Shown here piece by piece: positions 1 to 8,589 of a stretch of 64,000 nucleotides of DNA. Made by a program: the position numbers and the translations under genes. Each line of letters begins with the position of its first letter. Within the stretch, counting starts at the first letter, position 1. Below the pieces are notes generated by a model. The model worked only from the letters and a program-made list of their open reading frames with translations. It was not told the DNA's origin and searched no databases. The DNA lies in assembly GCF_000026145.1 (NCBI RefSeq), contig NC_009445.1:868001-932000 (forward strand), in the 5' to 3' direction. The DNA comes from Bradyrhizobium sp. ORS 278 (GTDB lineage: Bacteria > Pseudomonadota > Alphaproteobacteria > Rhizobiales > Xanthobacteraceae).

Positions 1-460
1 TTGGCTGCCGGCCAAGCCGAGCCAGCGGAATATCGAGCCAGTCCTTGAACAGCCGCTCCATGTGATCCCGATAATTTCCAATGGTCCCCGAGCTTCGACC
101 CGTACGTTCCATATGCGCATTCCGATAGCGCTCCCAGGCCTGCCGAAGTGTTATTGAGCCTCCCTTAATCGTCGGAGCTTCGCCAGGACGTTGGCCCTTG
201 GCGATCGACCCGAGTGCTTCCTTGGCTCCGGCTCGCGCTTGTCGCGTGGTTATGTCGCCAAATTCACCGAGCTTTACCTGGGCTGTGAATTCACGAACGC
301 CATCGCGCCAGAACTCACCCTGGGCCATGAATGTCTTCCGACGCTTGCCGACGAGGACGAAAAATCCCGGTAGCTCGCTGTCGCGCACCTTGTACTGCTT
401 CTCTCCTGCGGAAAGACGCGCAATGCTTTTATCGGTGAGAATCTCGCGTTGGTCAGCCAT
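1..460 (-). CDS. Tyrosine site-specific integrase, N-terminal part (runs off the left edge)
   Basis: About 153 residues are visible, starting at the ATG complementary to 458-460 and continuing past base 1. Residues 1-95 look like the arm-DNA-binding domain of phage/island integrases (ILTDKSIARL, then YKVRDSELPGFFVLVGK and the LGEFGDITTRQAR segment). Residues from about 110 (LRQAWERYRNAHM, GTIGNYRDHMERL) fit the SAM-like core-binding domain. The catalytic Arg-His-Arg-Tyr domain lies outside the window. The gene points away from the tRNA-Arg 3' fragment at 642-686, the usual geometry of an integrase next to its att site, and its base composition is less GC-rich than the genes to the right. It marks the right end of an integrated element. 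Activity cannot be judged from this part. Confidence 0.85.
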   Translation of the reverse strand, partial: MADQREILTDKSIARLSAGEKQYKVRDSELPGFFVLVGKRRKTFMAQGEFWRDGVREFTAQVKLGEFGDITTRQARAGAKEALGSIAKGQRPGEAPTIKGGSITLRQAWERYRNAHMERTGRSSGTIGNYRDHMERLFKDWLDIPLARLGRQP

Positions 461-476
461 GGGTACTTTCACCGAT

Positions 477-547
477 TTTAGTCTGGGTTTAGTCTGGGGA
501 AGTCCTGGATGAGAATCATCGAGGTCAAATTACGCCAGACTACGCCA
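477..547. repeat. Short repeats between integrase and att site (possible arm-type Int sites)
   Basis: Two perfect, directly adjacent 11-bp copies of TTTAGTCTGGG lie at 477-487 and 488-498. An inverted copy of their core (CCAGACTA) lies at 535-542, inside a second direct repeat of TACGCCA (531-537 and 541-547). They sit just upstream of the integrase start and before the tRNA-derived core. Repeats placed like this often bind the integrase arm domain or an excisionase, or act as an autoregulatory operator. That role is inference from position only. Confidence 0.4.
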
Positions 548-641
548 TGACGCGAAAGTGCATGACCAATCAGTATCTTATTGCGTGGGCGAGAGTGTGG
601 CGAGGCACCGCCGCGTGCAGTCGGAAAGCGCCAAATTCATA

Positions 642-686
642 CTACGAATCTGAGGGTCGGACGTTCGAATCGTTCCGGGCGCGCCA
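642..686 (+). other. Attachment site: 3' half of tRNA-Arg(ACG) without its 5' half
   Basis: The 45 nt read as a tRNA from the anticodon loop onward: loop CTACGAA (anticodon ACG) at 642-648, anticodon-stem strand TCTGA, variable region GGGTC, T-stem GGACG, T-loop TTCGAAT, T-stem CGTTC, acceptor strand CGGGCGC (676-682), discriminator G and CCA (684-686). The matching 5' acceptor strand GCGCCCG is absent at the expected place near 610, so this is not a functional tRNA. Such a duplicated 3' fragment is the distal att site left when an integrase inserts at a tRNA anticodon loop. The intact tRNA-Arg should lie beyond the left edge, on the plus strand. Confidence 0.75.
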
Positions 687-767
687 TTTGCTGATGATCC
701 GTCTCCGATCCCATCGTCTCCGATCGATGCGCCGCCGGGTCCGGGTCGGCGCCGCAGGAGGTTCGTC

Positions 768-1841
768 TTGAGCCGTTTCTGGTCAGAGCTCGCGCACGGG
801 CTGTCGCCTTATGTGCCGGGTGAGCAGCCGCAGATCCAAGGTCTCGTCAAGCTCAACACCAATGAGAGCCCGTTCGGGCCTTCGCCCCGGGCGATCGCGG
901 CCATCCAGGCCACGGCGGCCGAGACGCTGCGCCTCTATCCCGATCCGCAGGCGACGCGCCTGCGCGAGGCGCTGGCCGCCTATCACAAGGTCGCACCCGA
1001 GCAGGTGTTCGTCGGCAACGGCTCCGACGAAGTGCTCGCGCATACCTTCGCCGCACTCTTGAAGCAGCGCGCGCCGCTGCTGTTTCCCGACGTGACCTAC
1101 AGCTTCTATCCAGTCTATTGCCGCCTGCTGGGGATCGACTACGCTACCGTTCCGCTCGATGCGTCGATGCGCGTGCGCATCGATGATTATCTCGGCGGCA
1201 GCGGCCCGGTCATCGTGGCCAATCCGAACGCACCGACCGGCATTGCGCTGTCGCGGGCAGAGATTGCGCGACTGGTGGCCTCGCGCAGCGACGCCGCCGT
1301 CGTGATCGACGAGGCCTATGTCGACTTCGGCGCCGAGACGGCGATCCCGCTGATCCGCGACTATCCAAATCTGCTGGTGGTACAAACCATGTCGAAGTCG
1401 CGTGCGCTCGCCGGGCTGCGCGTCGGCTATGCGATCGGCGACGCCGGACTGATCGAGGGGCTGGCGCGGGTCAAGGACAGCTTCAACTCCTATCCGCTGG
1501 GACGGCCGGCCCAGGCCGGCGCCATCGCCTCGCTCGAGGACGAGCCGCACTTTCAGCACGTGCGCACGGAGATCATGCAGAATCGCGCCGACCTCACGGC
1601 GGCGCTGGTCTGCCTAGGCTTCGATGTTCTGCCCTCCAGCGCCAATTTCTTATTCGCTCGGCATCCGGAGCACTCGGGCCAGTCGCTGGCTTCGGCGTTG
1701 CGCGAGCGCGCGGTGATCGTCCGCCACTTCACGGCGCCGCGTATCGCCGACTATCTCCGGATCACCATCGGCTCGACGGCGGAGCTGGCGCGGCTGACCG
1801 AGGCGTTGCGCGCGATCCTGGCGAGCCCTCGGGCGGCCTGA
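768..1841 (+). CDS. hisC: Histidinol-phosphate / aromatic aminotransferase
   Basis: This 357-residue fold-type I PLP enzyme catalyses L-histidinol phosphate + 2-oxoglutarate to imidazole acetol phosphate + glutamate in histidine synthesis. Visible features are the N-terminal LNTNESPFGPSP motif, the cofactor-site GNGSDEVL, NPNAPTG in the middle, DEAYVDF, and the PLP-lysine motif TMSKSRALAGLRVGY near residue 208. Length is normal for HisC. The start is TTG at 768, preceded by GCAGGAGG at 754-761 with good spacing. It stands alone between the att site and a convergent che operon, with no other his genes, so it could be a second copy or one specialised for aromatic amino acids. Confidence 0.9.
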   Translation: MSRFWSELAHGLSPYVPGEQPQIQGLVKLNTNESPFGPSPRAIAAIQATAAETLRLYPDPQATRLREALAAYHKVAPEQVFVGNGSDEVLAHTFAALLKQRAPLLFPDVTYSFYPVYCRLLGIDYATVPLDASMRVRIDDYLGGSGPVIVANPNAPTGIALSRAEIARLVASRSDAAVVIDEAYVDFGAETAIPLIRDYPNLLVVQTMSKSRALAGLRVGYAIGDAGLIEGLARVKDSFNSYPLGRPAQAGAIASLEDEPHFQHVRTEIMQNRADLTAALVCLGFDVLPSSANFLFARHPEHSGQSLASALRERAVIVRHFTAPRIADYLRITIGSTAELARLTEALRAILASPRAA

Positions 1842-1981
1842 TCGGCTTTCCGCTCAGCTGCTGCCGAGCAGGGTGCAATGGTCCCTGGAATCGTTGGCGG
1901 ACTCGCAAGCGTCTCCCTGATCCGCGCGTGCAAAGCCGGTCGCGAGGACGGCGCCTCGCGCCACTTCTCGCGATCGAGCGT

Positions 1982-3076
1982 TCAATGCGCGGCGGCGGCG
2001 TGGCCTGCGTGATGCCACTTGAGGATCTCGCGAGGGATCTGGTCGAGCGGCAACACCTTCTCGGCCGCGCCGAGGGCGATGGCCTCCTTCGGCATGCCGA
2101 ACACGACGCAGCTCTCCTCGTTCTGCGCACGCGTCGCGGCGCCGAGCTTGCGCATCTCCAACAGGCCGCGCGCGCCATCGTCGCCCATTCCGGTCATGAT
2201 CACGCCGAGCGCGTTGGGTCCCGCATGTTGCGCGGCAGATCGGAACAGCACGTCGACAGAGGGCCGGTGGCGCGAGACCGGAGGTCCTTCCTTGATGGCG
2301 ATGTGATAGCGCACGCCCATACGCTGCAGCAGCATGTGGCGGGCTCCCGGCGCGATATAGGCGCAGCCGGCCTGCACCACCTCGCCGTCTTCGGCCTCCT
2401 TGACGCGGATGGCACAGAGGCCGTCCAGGCGACGAGCGAAGGCCGCGGTGAAGCCGGGCGGCATGTGCTGCACGATGAGGATGCCGGGGCTGTCGGCGGG
2501 CAGCGCCTCGAGCACGTCGGCGAGCGCTTCGGTGCCGCCGGTCGATGCGCCGATGCAGACGATGCGCTCGGTGGTCGGGCGCGTCCGCGTCTCCACCGGC
2601 GGCGGAATGATCGCATCGGCCGTCAGCTTCTTCTCGATCATGGGACGGCGCGCGGCACGCGGCCGGACGCGGGCACGCGCGGCCGATTTCACCGCATCGC
2701 GCAGCCGCCCGGACGCTTCCAGCAGCGCCTGCCTCGTGTCGACGCGCGGCTTCGGGACGATGTCCACGGCACCCGCCTCCAACGCTTCGAATGCCTGCTG
2801 CGATCCCTGTTCTGTCGCGGCGGAGCAGATCACGACCGGGATCGGATGCTGCGCCATGATCTTGCGCAGGAAGGTGAGGCCGTCCATGCGCGGCATCTCG
2901 ATGTCGAGCACGATGACGTCGGGCAGCTCGTTCTGCAGGCGGCGGGCGGCGGCAAACGGATCGGCGGCCGTGCCCATGATCTCGATGTCGGGGTCCTCGC
3001 CGAGGATCGAGGTCATGATCTGCCGGACCGACGCGGAATCGTCCACGATCAGCACACGAATCTTGGGTTTGGTCAT
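1982..3076 (-). CDS. cheB: Chemotaxis response regulator / protein-glutamate methylesterase CheB
   Basis: The 364-residue protein removes methyl groups from (and deamidates) receptor glutamates, giving adaptation feedback. The N-terminal receiver domain (about 1-120) has the phosphoacceptor aspartate in [12 protein letters not shown]. The C-terminal methylesterase domain (about 170-360) shows the catalytic triad context: serine in GASTGGTEA, histidine in [13 protein letters not shown] and aspartate in [11 protein letters not shown]. It is the last gene of the operon, 13 nt after cheR. It is the only stand-alone receiver protein in the cluster, because no cheY is present. Confidence 0.95.
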   Translation of the reverse strand: MTKPKIRVLIVDDSASVRQIMTSILGEDPDIEIMGTAADPFAAARRLQNELPDVIVLDIEMPRMDGLTFLRKIMAQHPIPVVICSAATEQGSQQAFEALEAGAVDIVPKPRVDTRQALLEASGRLRDAVKSAARARVRPRAARRPMIEKKLTADAIIPPPVETRTRPTTERIVCIGASTGGTEALADVLEALPADSPGILIVQHMPPGFTAAFARRLDGLCAIRVKEAEDGEVVQAGCAYIAPGARHMLLQRMGVRYHIAIKEGPPVSRHRPSVDVLFRSAAQHAGPNALGVIMTGMGDDGARGLLEMRKLGAATRAQNEESCVVFGMPKEAIALGAAEKVLPLDQIPREILKWHHAGHAAAAH

Positions 3077-3089
3077 GTGAGCGCCCCCG

Positions 3090-3977
3090 CTACACAGTGA
3101 AGATCGTCGGCCGGACCTGCTTGAGGTCCGGGACGAGGCTGTGAACCATCGATTCGGAATGCCCGACCATCAGGAAGCCGCCCGGCCGCAGGTGCGAGCA
3201 CAGCCGGGACACGACCTTGCGCTGGGTCGGCTTGTCGAAATAGATCAGAACGTTGCGACAGAAGATGATGTCGACGTCGCGGTCGACCGGATATGTCGAA
3301 TCCATCAGGTTCATGCGCTGAAAGTTGACGTGGCGGCGCAGCTCAGGCACGACGCGGCATTCCGCGCGCGCCGGATCGCGCGAGCGCAGGAAGTAGCGCT
3401 TGGCGAGCTGATCCGGCACCTGCGTCAGCACCTCGATGTCGTAGATTCCCTTGCTTGCGATCCGCAGCACGGGATTGGAGATGTCGGTGCCGAGAATGCG
3501 ATAGTCGATGCGCAGCCCGCTGCGGACCATCTCGTCGAGCACGATCGCGATCGTGTAGGCTTCCATCCCCATCGAGGCCGCGGCGCTCCAGATCTTGAAG
3601 CTGCACACGCGTTCGCTGCCGCGCAGCTTCATCAGCTCCGGCACCGCGGTCTGGCGCAGAAAATCGAAATGCGCCGGCTCGCGGAAGAAGTCGGTCTTGT
3701 TGGTCGTGACGACGTCGATCAGGTGGATCAGCTCGTCCTCGAACTGATGGCCATCGAACAGGGCATCGACATAGGCGGAGACGCTGGCCAGGCCGAGCGC
3801 GCGGACGCGCTTGAGCAGCCGTCCTTCCAGCATGAAGCGCTTGCCGGCCGGCATCTTGATGCCGACCTGCGCCTCGATCAGCTGCGACAGCGCGCGGAAA
3901 CGCGCATCGGACAATGTCCCGCCGGAACCGAACGGTTCCGCCCAGGCCGGCTTAAGCTGCAGCTGGGGCATGACCAC
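3090..3977 (-). CDS. cheR: Chemotaxis protein methyltransferase CheR
   Basis: CheR uses S-adenosylmethionine to methylate glutamates on chemoreceptors. The 295-residue protein has the small N-terminal helical domain ([13 protein letters not shown]) and a Rossmann methyltransferase domain with [17 protein letters not shown] and the characteristic [13 protein letters not shown] motif near residue 237. The usual acidic GEE in the SAM loop reads GME here, a mild departure. It overlaps the 3' end of the upstream cheW by 26 nt, indicating translational coupling. Neither receptor in the operon ends in a CheR-binding pentapeptide such as NWETF. Confidence 0.93.
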   Translation of the reverse strand: MVMPQLQLKPAWAEPFGSGGTLSDARFRALSQLIEAQVGIKMPAGKRFMLEGRLLKRVRALGLASVSAYVDALFDGHQFEDELIHLIDVVTTNKTDFFREPAHFDFLRQTAVPELMKLRGSERVCSFKIWSAAASMGMEAYTIAIVLDEMVRSGLRIDYRILGTDISNPVLRIASKGIYDIEVLTQVPDQLAKRYFLRSRDPARAECRVVPELRRHVNFQRMNLMDSTYPVDRDVDIIFCRNVLIYFDKPTQRKVVSRLCSHLRPGGFLMVGHSESMVHSLVPDLKQVRPTIFTV

Positions 3978-4440
3978 CGTGGTCCGTGGCGACCGGCAGG
4001 CGCGTATGAGCCATAAGCTTGGCGAGATCGAACAGCACGACGAACCTGTCGCCCTTCCGGCCGATCCCGGAGATGTAGTCGGACGTCCAGCGGCCGCCGA
4101 CTTCCGGCACTGGCTCGACGGTGGACTCGTCGATGTCGGTGACCTCGAAGACGCAATCGGCGACGAAGCCGACGCCGACCAGCCGGTTGCCGACCGGCAC
4201 GTCGAGGATGATGATCCGCGTCGCCTCCGTCGCCGGCACGCTCGGCAGATCGAGCTTCAGCCGGAGATCGACGATCGGATAGCCGCTGCCGCGAACATCG
4301 ATCATGCCGAGCAGGAAGTGCGGGGCGTGCGGCAGCCGCGAGATCGGCTTCATGTCGAGAATCTCGCGCACGTTGCGGATGCTGATGCCGAAGGTTTCGC
4401 CGTCGAGACCGAGCGTCAGATATTGAGCCGTTTCGCTCAT
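3952..4440 (-). CDS. cheW: Chemotaxis coupling protein CheW (copy 1)
   Basis: This 162-residue protein is a single CheW domain that links receptors to CheA. The fold is recognisable from YLTLGLDGETFGISIRNVREIL, the conserved hydrophobic PHFLLGMIDVRGSGYPIVDLR segment and GVGFVADCVFEVTDI. It sits between the receptor at 4522 and cheR, and overlaps cheR. A second, divergent CheW lies between cheA and the other receptor, so each receptor gene is followed or preceded by its own coupling gene. Confidence 0.93.
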   Translation of the reverse strand: MSETAQYLTLGLDGETFGISIRNVREILDMKPISRLPHAPHFLLGMIDVRGSGYPIVDLRLKLDLPSVPATEATRIIILDVPVGNRLVGVGFVADCVFEVTDIDESTVEPVPEVGGRWTSDYISGIGRKGDRFVVLFDLAKLMAHTRLPVATDHGGHAPAAA

Positions 4441-4521
4441 GTGTCGTCCTCTTCTGTGCCAGCGGAACGTCAGGTGTTGCGGGCTCCGCCAGGGGCGAGC
4501 GGAGCGCCGCGATCGCGGCGA

Positions 4522-6336
4522 TCAGCGGTGGAAATCCGCGTCGCGCTCGTCCTCGTCATCGTCCAGGCTGAAGGCGAAGCCGCCGGCGCCGGCGGCCTTC
4601 ACCGCGCGCGCGGGCTTGGCCTTGCCGGCGGCAGGCTTCTTCGCGCCGCGGTCCGCAGCCGCCATGGTGGCCGCCTTGGCCCGCAGCTGGCTCACGGCGG
4701 CATCGATCGGCGCCGCATCGTTGTCGTTCGCGCGTGAGTCGATCCGGAAATAGGCGATGGTCGATTGCAGCTGTTCGGCCTGAGCGGACAGTTCCTCCGA
4801 GGTGGCGGAGACCTGCTCGGAGGCGCTGGCGTTCTGCTGGCCGACCTGGTCGAGCTGCTGGATGGCCTGGTTGATCTGCGCGGCGCCGACGTCCTGCTCG
4901 CGACAGGCGACCGTGATCTCGAGCACGAGTTCGGCGGTCCGCTTGATGTCCGGCACCAGCTTCGCGAGCATCGCGCCGGCGTCCTGCGCGACCTTCACGG
5001 TCTCGCTGGAGAGCTGGCCGATCTCCGCTGCGGCGGCCTGGCTGCGCTCGGCGAGTTTGCGCACCTCGGAGGCGACCACCGCGAAGCCCTTGCCGTGCTC
5101 GCCGGCGCGCGCGGCCTCGACCGCGGCATTGAGCGCCAGGAGATCGGTCTGGCGGGCGATCTCCTGCACGATGGTGATCTTGCCGGCAATGGTCTGCATC
5201 GCCTCGACGGCGCGGCCCACGGCCGTGCCGCTGGCTTCGGCATCCTTGGCCGACTGCGCCGCGATCTTCTCGGTCTGGCTGGCGTTCTCGGCATTCTGCT
5301 TCACATTCGCGGCCATCTCCTCCATCGAGGAGGAGGCTTCCTCGGCTGACGAGGCCTGCTCGGTCGCGCCCTGCGACAGCTGCTCGGCGCTGGCCGACAG
5401 CTCCTGGCTGCCGGCGGAGACGTTCTGCGCAGCGGTGAGCGCTTCCGAGACGATCTGGCGCAGCTTCTCGACCATGCGCTCCAGCGCGATGCCGAGCGTA
5501 TCCTTGTCGGACAGCCGCTTCGCCTCGATCATGAGGTCGCCGCCCGCGATCGCGTCCGCCACGGTCGCCATCTTCTGCAGATTGGCGGTCATCGCATTCA
5601 GCGATTTGATGAGGTCGCCGACCTCGTCATTGCCCTTGTGATCGATCGTCTGGCTGAGGTCACCGAGCGCGACTGCCTCGGCGAGGCCGACCGCGCTGTT
5701 GAGACCACGGCTGATATTGATCGCGATCCAGAAGGCGGACGCCACGCCGACCAGCAACGCCGCGCCGACGAGACTCATCAGCAGGATCTGGGCGCGAGAG
5801 CCATCGGTGCGCGCCTGCTCGGCGCGGGACGCCATCAGTCCCTGCACATAATGCACGTATTCGGTCAGTGCGTCGCCGGCATGGCCGACCGCCTTGCGCA
5901 CCTCGTCCATCGACTGTGCGGAGCCTTTGACGCGATCGGCTTTTCCGATCTTCAGCGCTTCGTCCTGCGCGGCGTTGAAGGCCGCATAGTGCGTGGCGAA
6001 CTGGTCGAGCAGCTTGCGTCCGGCCTCGGTTGCGCCAGCGTAGATCTCATTCTTGGCCTTCATCAGCTTCGTGCGCAGCGTCGCGATCTCCGCCGGGAAA
6101 CGATCAAATTCGGTGTCCGTCGTGGTCAGCAACGCATTCTTCTCGGCGCGTACCTGGAGCAGCAGCGTCGCTTCCAGCTCCATCGCCTTTTCCATGCGTC
6201 CTGATGCTGCGACGACGCTCTCCGTGGTGGAGATCGTTTCCGTCAGTTTCATGTAGCCGATGGCGCCCGCCATCATCGACAGCAGGATCACGACGCCGAA
6301 CGACGCCGCCAGCTTCGCTTTGACCGTGAATCTCAT
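4522..6336 (-). CDS. Methyl-accepting chemotaxis protein with tandem HAMP-like segments
   Basis: The 604-residue transmembrane receptor has TM1 at about 10-30, a four-helix-bundle periplasmic sensor (about 35-185) and TM2 near 188-212 ([18 protein letters not shown]). A HAMP domain follows, then a second HAMP-like stretch ([20 protein letters not shown]) missing from its neighbour, then the cytoplasmic signalling hairpin with tip motif [20 protein letters not shown]. The tail is acidic ([13 protein letters not shown]) and lacks a CheR-docking pentapeptide. From about [15 protein letters not shown] to FRI it is nearly identical to the receptor at 6393-8096, while the sensor domains differ. Its ligand cannot be inferred. 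Confidence 0.93.
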   Translation of the reverse strand: MRFTVKAKLAASFGVVILLSMMAGAIGYMKLTETISTTESVVAASGRMEKAMELEATLLLQVRAEKNALLTTTDTEFDRFPAEIATLRTKLMKAKNEIYAGATEAGRKLLDQFATHYAAFNAAQDEALKIGKADRVKGSAQSMDEVRKAVGHAGDALTEYVHYVQGLMASRAEQARTDGSRAQILLMSLVGAALLVGVASAFWIAINISRGLNSAVGLAEAVALGDLSQTIDHKGNDEVGDLIKSLNAMTANLQKMATVADAIAGGDLMIEAKRLSDKDTLGIALERMVEKLRQIVSEALTAAQNVSAGSQELSASAEQLSQGATEQASSAEEASSSMEEMAANVKQNAENASQTEKIAAQSAKDAEASGTAVGRAVEAMQTIAGKITIVQEIARQTDLLALNAAVEAARAGEHGKGFAVVASEVRKLAERSQAAAAEIGQLSSETVKVAQDAGAMLAKLVPDIKRTAELVLEITVACREQDVGAAQINQAIQQLDQVGQQNASASEQVSATSEELSAQAEQLQSTIAYFRIDSRANDNDAAPIDAAVSQLRAKAATMAAADRGAKKPAAGKAKPARAVKAAGAGGFAFSLDDDEDERDADFHR

Positions 6337-6392
6337 CTGAGGTCCCTTTGGATCTGTGGTGACCGTGTCCGGAGCGGCGGCGCCGGATCGGG

Positions 6393-8096
6393 TCAGAACC
6401 GCTTGAAGTCGTCGTCGCGGTCATCCGCGGCGTTGTCGAGGTTGAAGGCGAAACCCGAGCCGCCGGCGGCGACGCGTGCGGCGCGCGCCGGCCTTGCCTT
6501 TGGCGCGGGGGGTTGCGCGCCGCGCTCGGCGGCAGCCATGGCCGAGGCCTTCGAGCGCAACTGAACGACGGCACGCTCGATCGGCTCGTCCCGCAGCGCC
6601 GGCTCGGCCGCACCGCCGATCCGGAAGAAGGAGATCGCGCTCTGCAGCTGCTCCGCCTGCGACGCCAGCTCCTCCGATGTGGCCGACACCTGCTCCGAGG
6701 CGCTGGCGTTCTGCTGGCCGACCTGATCGAGCTGCTGGATCGCCTGGTTGATCTGCGCGGCGCCGACATCCTGTTCGCGGCAGGCCACGCTGATCTCGAC
6801 GACCAGCTCCGCCGTCCGCTTGATGTCGGGCACCAGCTTGGCCAGCATCGTCCCGGCGTCCTGCGCGACCTTCAGGGTCTCGCCCGACAACTGCCCGATC
6901 TCGGTCGCGGCGGCCTGGCTGCGTTCGGCGAGCTTGCGCACCTCGGAGGCGACCACCGCGAAGCCCTTGCCGTGCTCGCCGGCGCGCGCGGCTTCGACCG
7001 CGGCGTTGAGCGCCAAGAGATCGGTCTGGCGCGCGATCTCCTGAACGATGGTGATCTTGCTGGCGATGGTCTGCATCGCCTCCACCGCGCGGCCGACGGC
7101 AGCGCCGCTGGCCTCGGCGTCCTTGGCGGACTGCGCCGCGATCTTCTCGGTCTGGTTGGCGTTCTCGGCGTTCTGCTTCACGTTCGCGGCCATCTCCTCC
7201 ATCGAGGACGAGGCTTCCTCGGCCGACGAAGCCTGCTCGGTCGCGCCCTGCGACAGCTGCTCGGCGCTGGCCGACAGCTCCTGGCTGCCGGCGGAGACGT
7301 TCTGCGCCGCGGTCAGCGCCTCGCCGACGATCTGGCGCAGCTTCTCCGACATCGTATTGAGCGAGGTGACGAGATCGCCGACCTCGTCATTGCTCGAGAC
7401 CTTGAGCGTCTGGCTCAGGTCGCCGCTGGCCACCGCGCCGGCCAGGCCGACCGCGCGACCGAGCGCCCGGCCGATGCTGAGCGCGATCCACAGCGCGGAG
7501 ATCGTCGCGATGACGATCGATGCCGTCACCAGGCTGATCACGACCAGCTGCGCCCTGGCGCCTTCCTCCCGCGCCTGGGCCTGATGATCGGTCATCACCT
7601 TCTGCACGAAGGTCGTGTAGTCCGTGAGAGTCTGCGTGACCTCTCCGACCGCCTTCCGCACGGGCCCGGTCGACAGCTCCGTCGCCTTGGCCTTGTCCGA
7701 GGCTGCGATCTTGAGGACTTGATCCTGCTCGGCGTTCAGCCGGGTGTAGGCAGCGGACACCTTGTCGAGCAGCTTCTTGCCGGCCTCGGTCGAGGATTCG
7801 TAGAGCTCGTCCTTCGCCTTGACGAAGTTGCCGCGGATGTTTCCGATCTCGTTCGCGAAGCGGGCGGTTTCGGACTCGCTGGGGGCAAGAATGGCGTTCT
7901 TCTCGGCCCGGACCTGCAGCAGCAGCAGCTTTTCGATATTGCCGGCCTTCTCGACCCGCGATCCCGCCGCGATGATCGTGTCGGTCGTGTTCAAGGTATC
8001 GGTGAGCTTCAGATAGCCTTGCGAGCCGGCGATCATCGACAGCAGGATCGTGATGCCGAAGGCGCTTGCCAGCTTCGCCTTGATGGTGAACCGCAT
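6393..8096 (-). CDS. Methyl-accepting chemotaxis protein
   Basis: A 567-residue receptor with TM1 at about 8-30, a four-helix-bundle sensor (about 35-185), TM2 ([20 protein letters not shown]), one HAMP domain ([16 protein letters not shown]) and a methyl-accepting signalling domain with the same hairpin tip as the receptor encoded downstream. It is 37 residues shorter than that paralogue, mainly because the second HAMP-like segment is absent. The start has the same MRFTxKAKLA sequence as the paralogue, supporting tandem duplication. It lies between cheW copy 2 and the second receptor, within the operon. Confidence 0.93.
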   Translation of the reverse strand: MRFTIKAKLASAFGITILLSMIAGSQGYLKLTDTLNTTDTIIAAGSRVEKAGNIEKLLLLQVRAEKNAILAPSESETARFANEIGNIRGNFVKAKDELYESSTEAGKKLLDKVSAAYTRLNAEQDQVLKIAASDKAKATELSTGPVRKAVGEVTQTLTDYTTFVQKVMTDHQAQAREEGARAQLVVISLVTASIVIATISALWIALSIGRALGRAVGLAGAVASGDLSQTLKVSSNDEVGDLVTSLNTMSEKLRQIVGEALTAAQNVSAGSQELSASAEQLSQGATEQASSAEEASSSMEEMAANVKQNAENANQTEKIAAQSAKDAEASGAAVGRAVEAMQTIASKITIVQEIARQTDLLALNAAVEAARAGEHGKGFAVVASEVRKLAERSQAAATEIGQLSGETLKVAQDAGTMLAKLVPDIKRTAELVVEISVACREQDVGAAQINQAIQQLDQVGQQNASASEQVSATSEELASQAEQLQSAISFFRIGGAAEPALRDEPIERAVVQLRSKASAMAAAERGAQPPAPKARPARAARVAAGGSGFAFNLDNAADDRDDDFKRF

Positions 8097-8124
8097 GTGT
8101 CCCTCTTGTGCCCCAGCCGGATCT

Positions 8125-8589
8125 CTAGTGAAGAATCCGTTCGATGTTCGGTACGATGACGAACTCGTCGCGCCACTTGGTGATGAAGCGGATGAATTCG
8201 GGTTTCCAGTTCACGCCGACGCGCGGCGTCTGCTGCGTGTCGGCATGTGAAATCTCGGTGACCTCGTAGACCTTGTCCGCGATCAGCCCGACCAGCACCG
8301 GGTCGCTGTCGATCTGGATCTCGATCACGACGATCCGCGTGTCGGTCGAGGCCTCCGTCGGCGGCATGCCGAAGCGGAGCCTGAGGTCCGCGAGCGGAAC
8401 GATGTTGCCGCGGACGTTGATGATGCTGTGGACGAACGGCTTGGCGCCGGCCACCTTGGTCGCCGGCACGGGATCGATGATCTCGCGCACGATCGCGGCA
8501 TCGAGCGCGAATTTCTCGTCGCCGAGACCGATCATGACGACCTGGGCCGACTGGCCGCCAATGGCTGCGTGCTCTGTGTGCTGGCTCAT
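8125..8589 (-). CDS. cheW: Chemotaxis coupling protein CheW (copy 2)
   Basis: A 154-residue single CheW domain: [20 protein letters not shown], then [20 protein letters not shown] and [16 protein letters not shown]. Its ATG at 8589 is immediately coupled to the cheA stop codon (the two share bases 8589 onward), so CheA and this CheW are probably made in balanced amounts. It differs clearly from the copy at 3952-4440 and is not a recent duplicate, unlike the two receptors. Confidence 0.93.
   Translation of the reverse strand: MSQHTEHAAIGGQSAQVVMIGLGDEKFALDAAIVREIIDPVPATKVAGAKPFVHSIINVRGNIVPLADLRLRFGMPPTEASTDTRIVVIEIQIDSDPVLVGLIADKVYEVTEISHADTQQTPRVGVNWKPEFIRFITKWRDEFVIVPNIERILH

Noticed and set aside
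610..686. Complete functional tRNA-Arg
   Set aside because: The 5' acceptor, D-arm and 5' anticodon strand are missing or mismatched, so only a 3' half is present.
547..771. Small plus-strand protein of 74 residues across the att site
   Set aside because: It reads through the tRNA fragment and the ribosome site of hisC, and has no ribosome site or motif of its own.
4760..7330. Repeat array such as CRISPR
   Set aside because: The repeated sequence is the coding region of two paralogous receptors; there are no short spaced repeats anywhere in the window that fit a CRISPR array.
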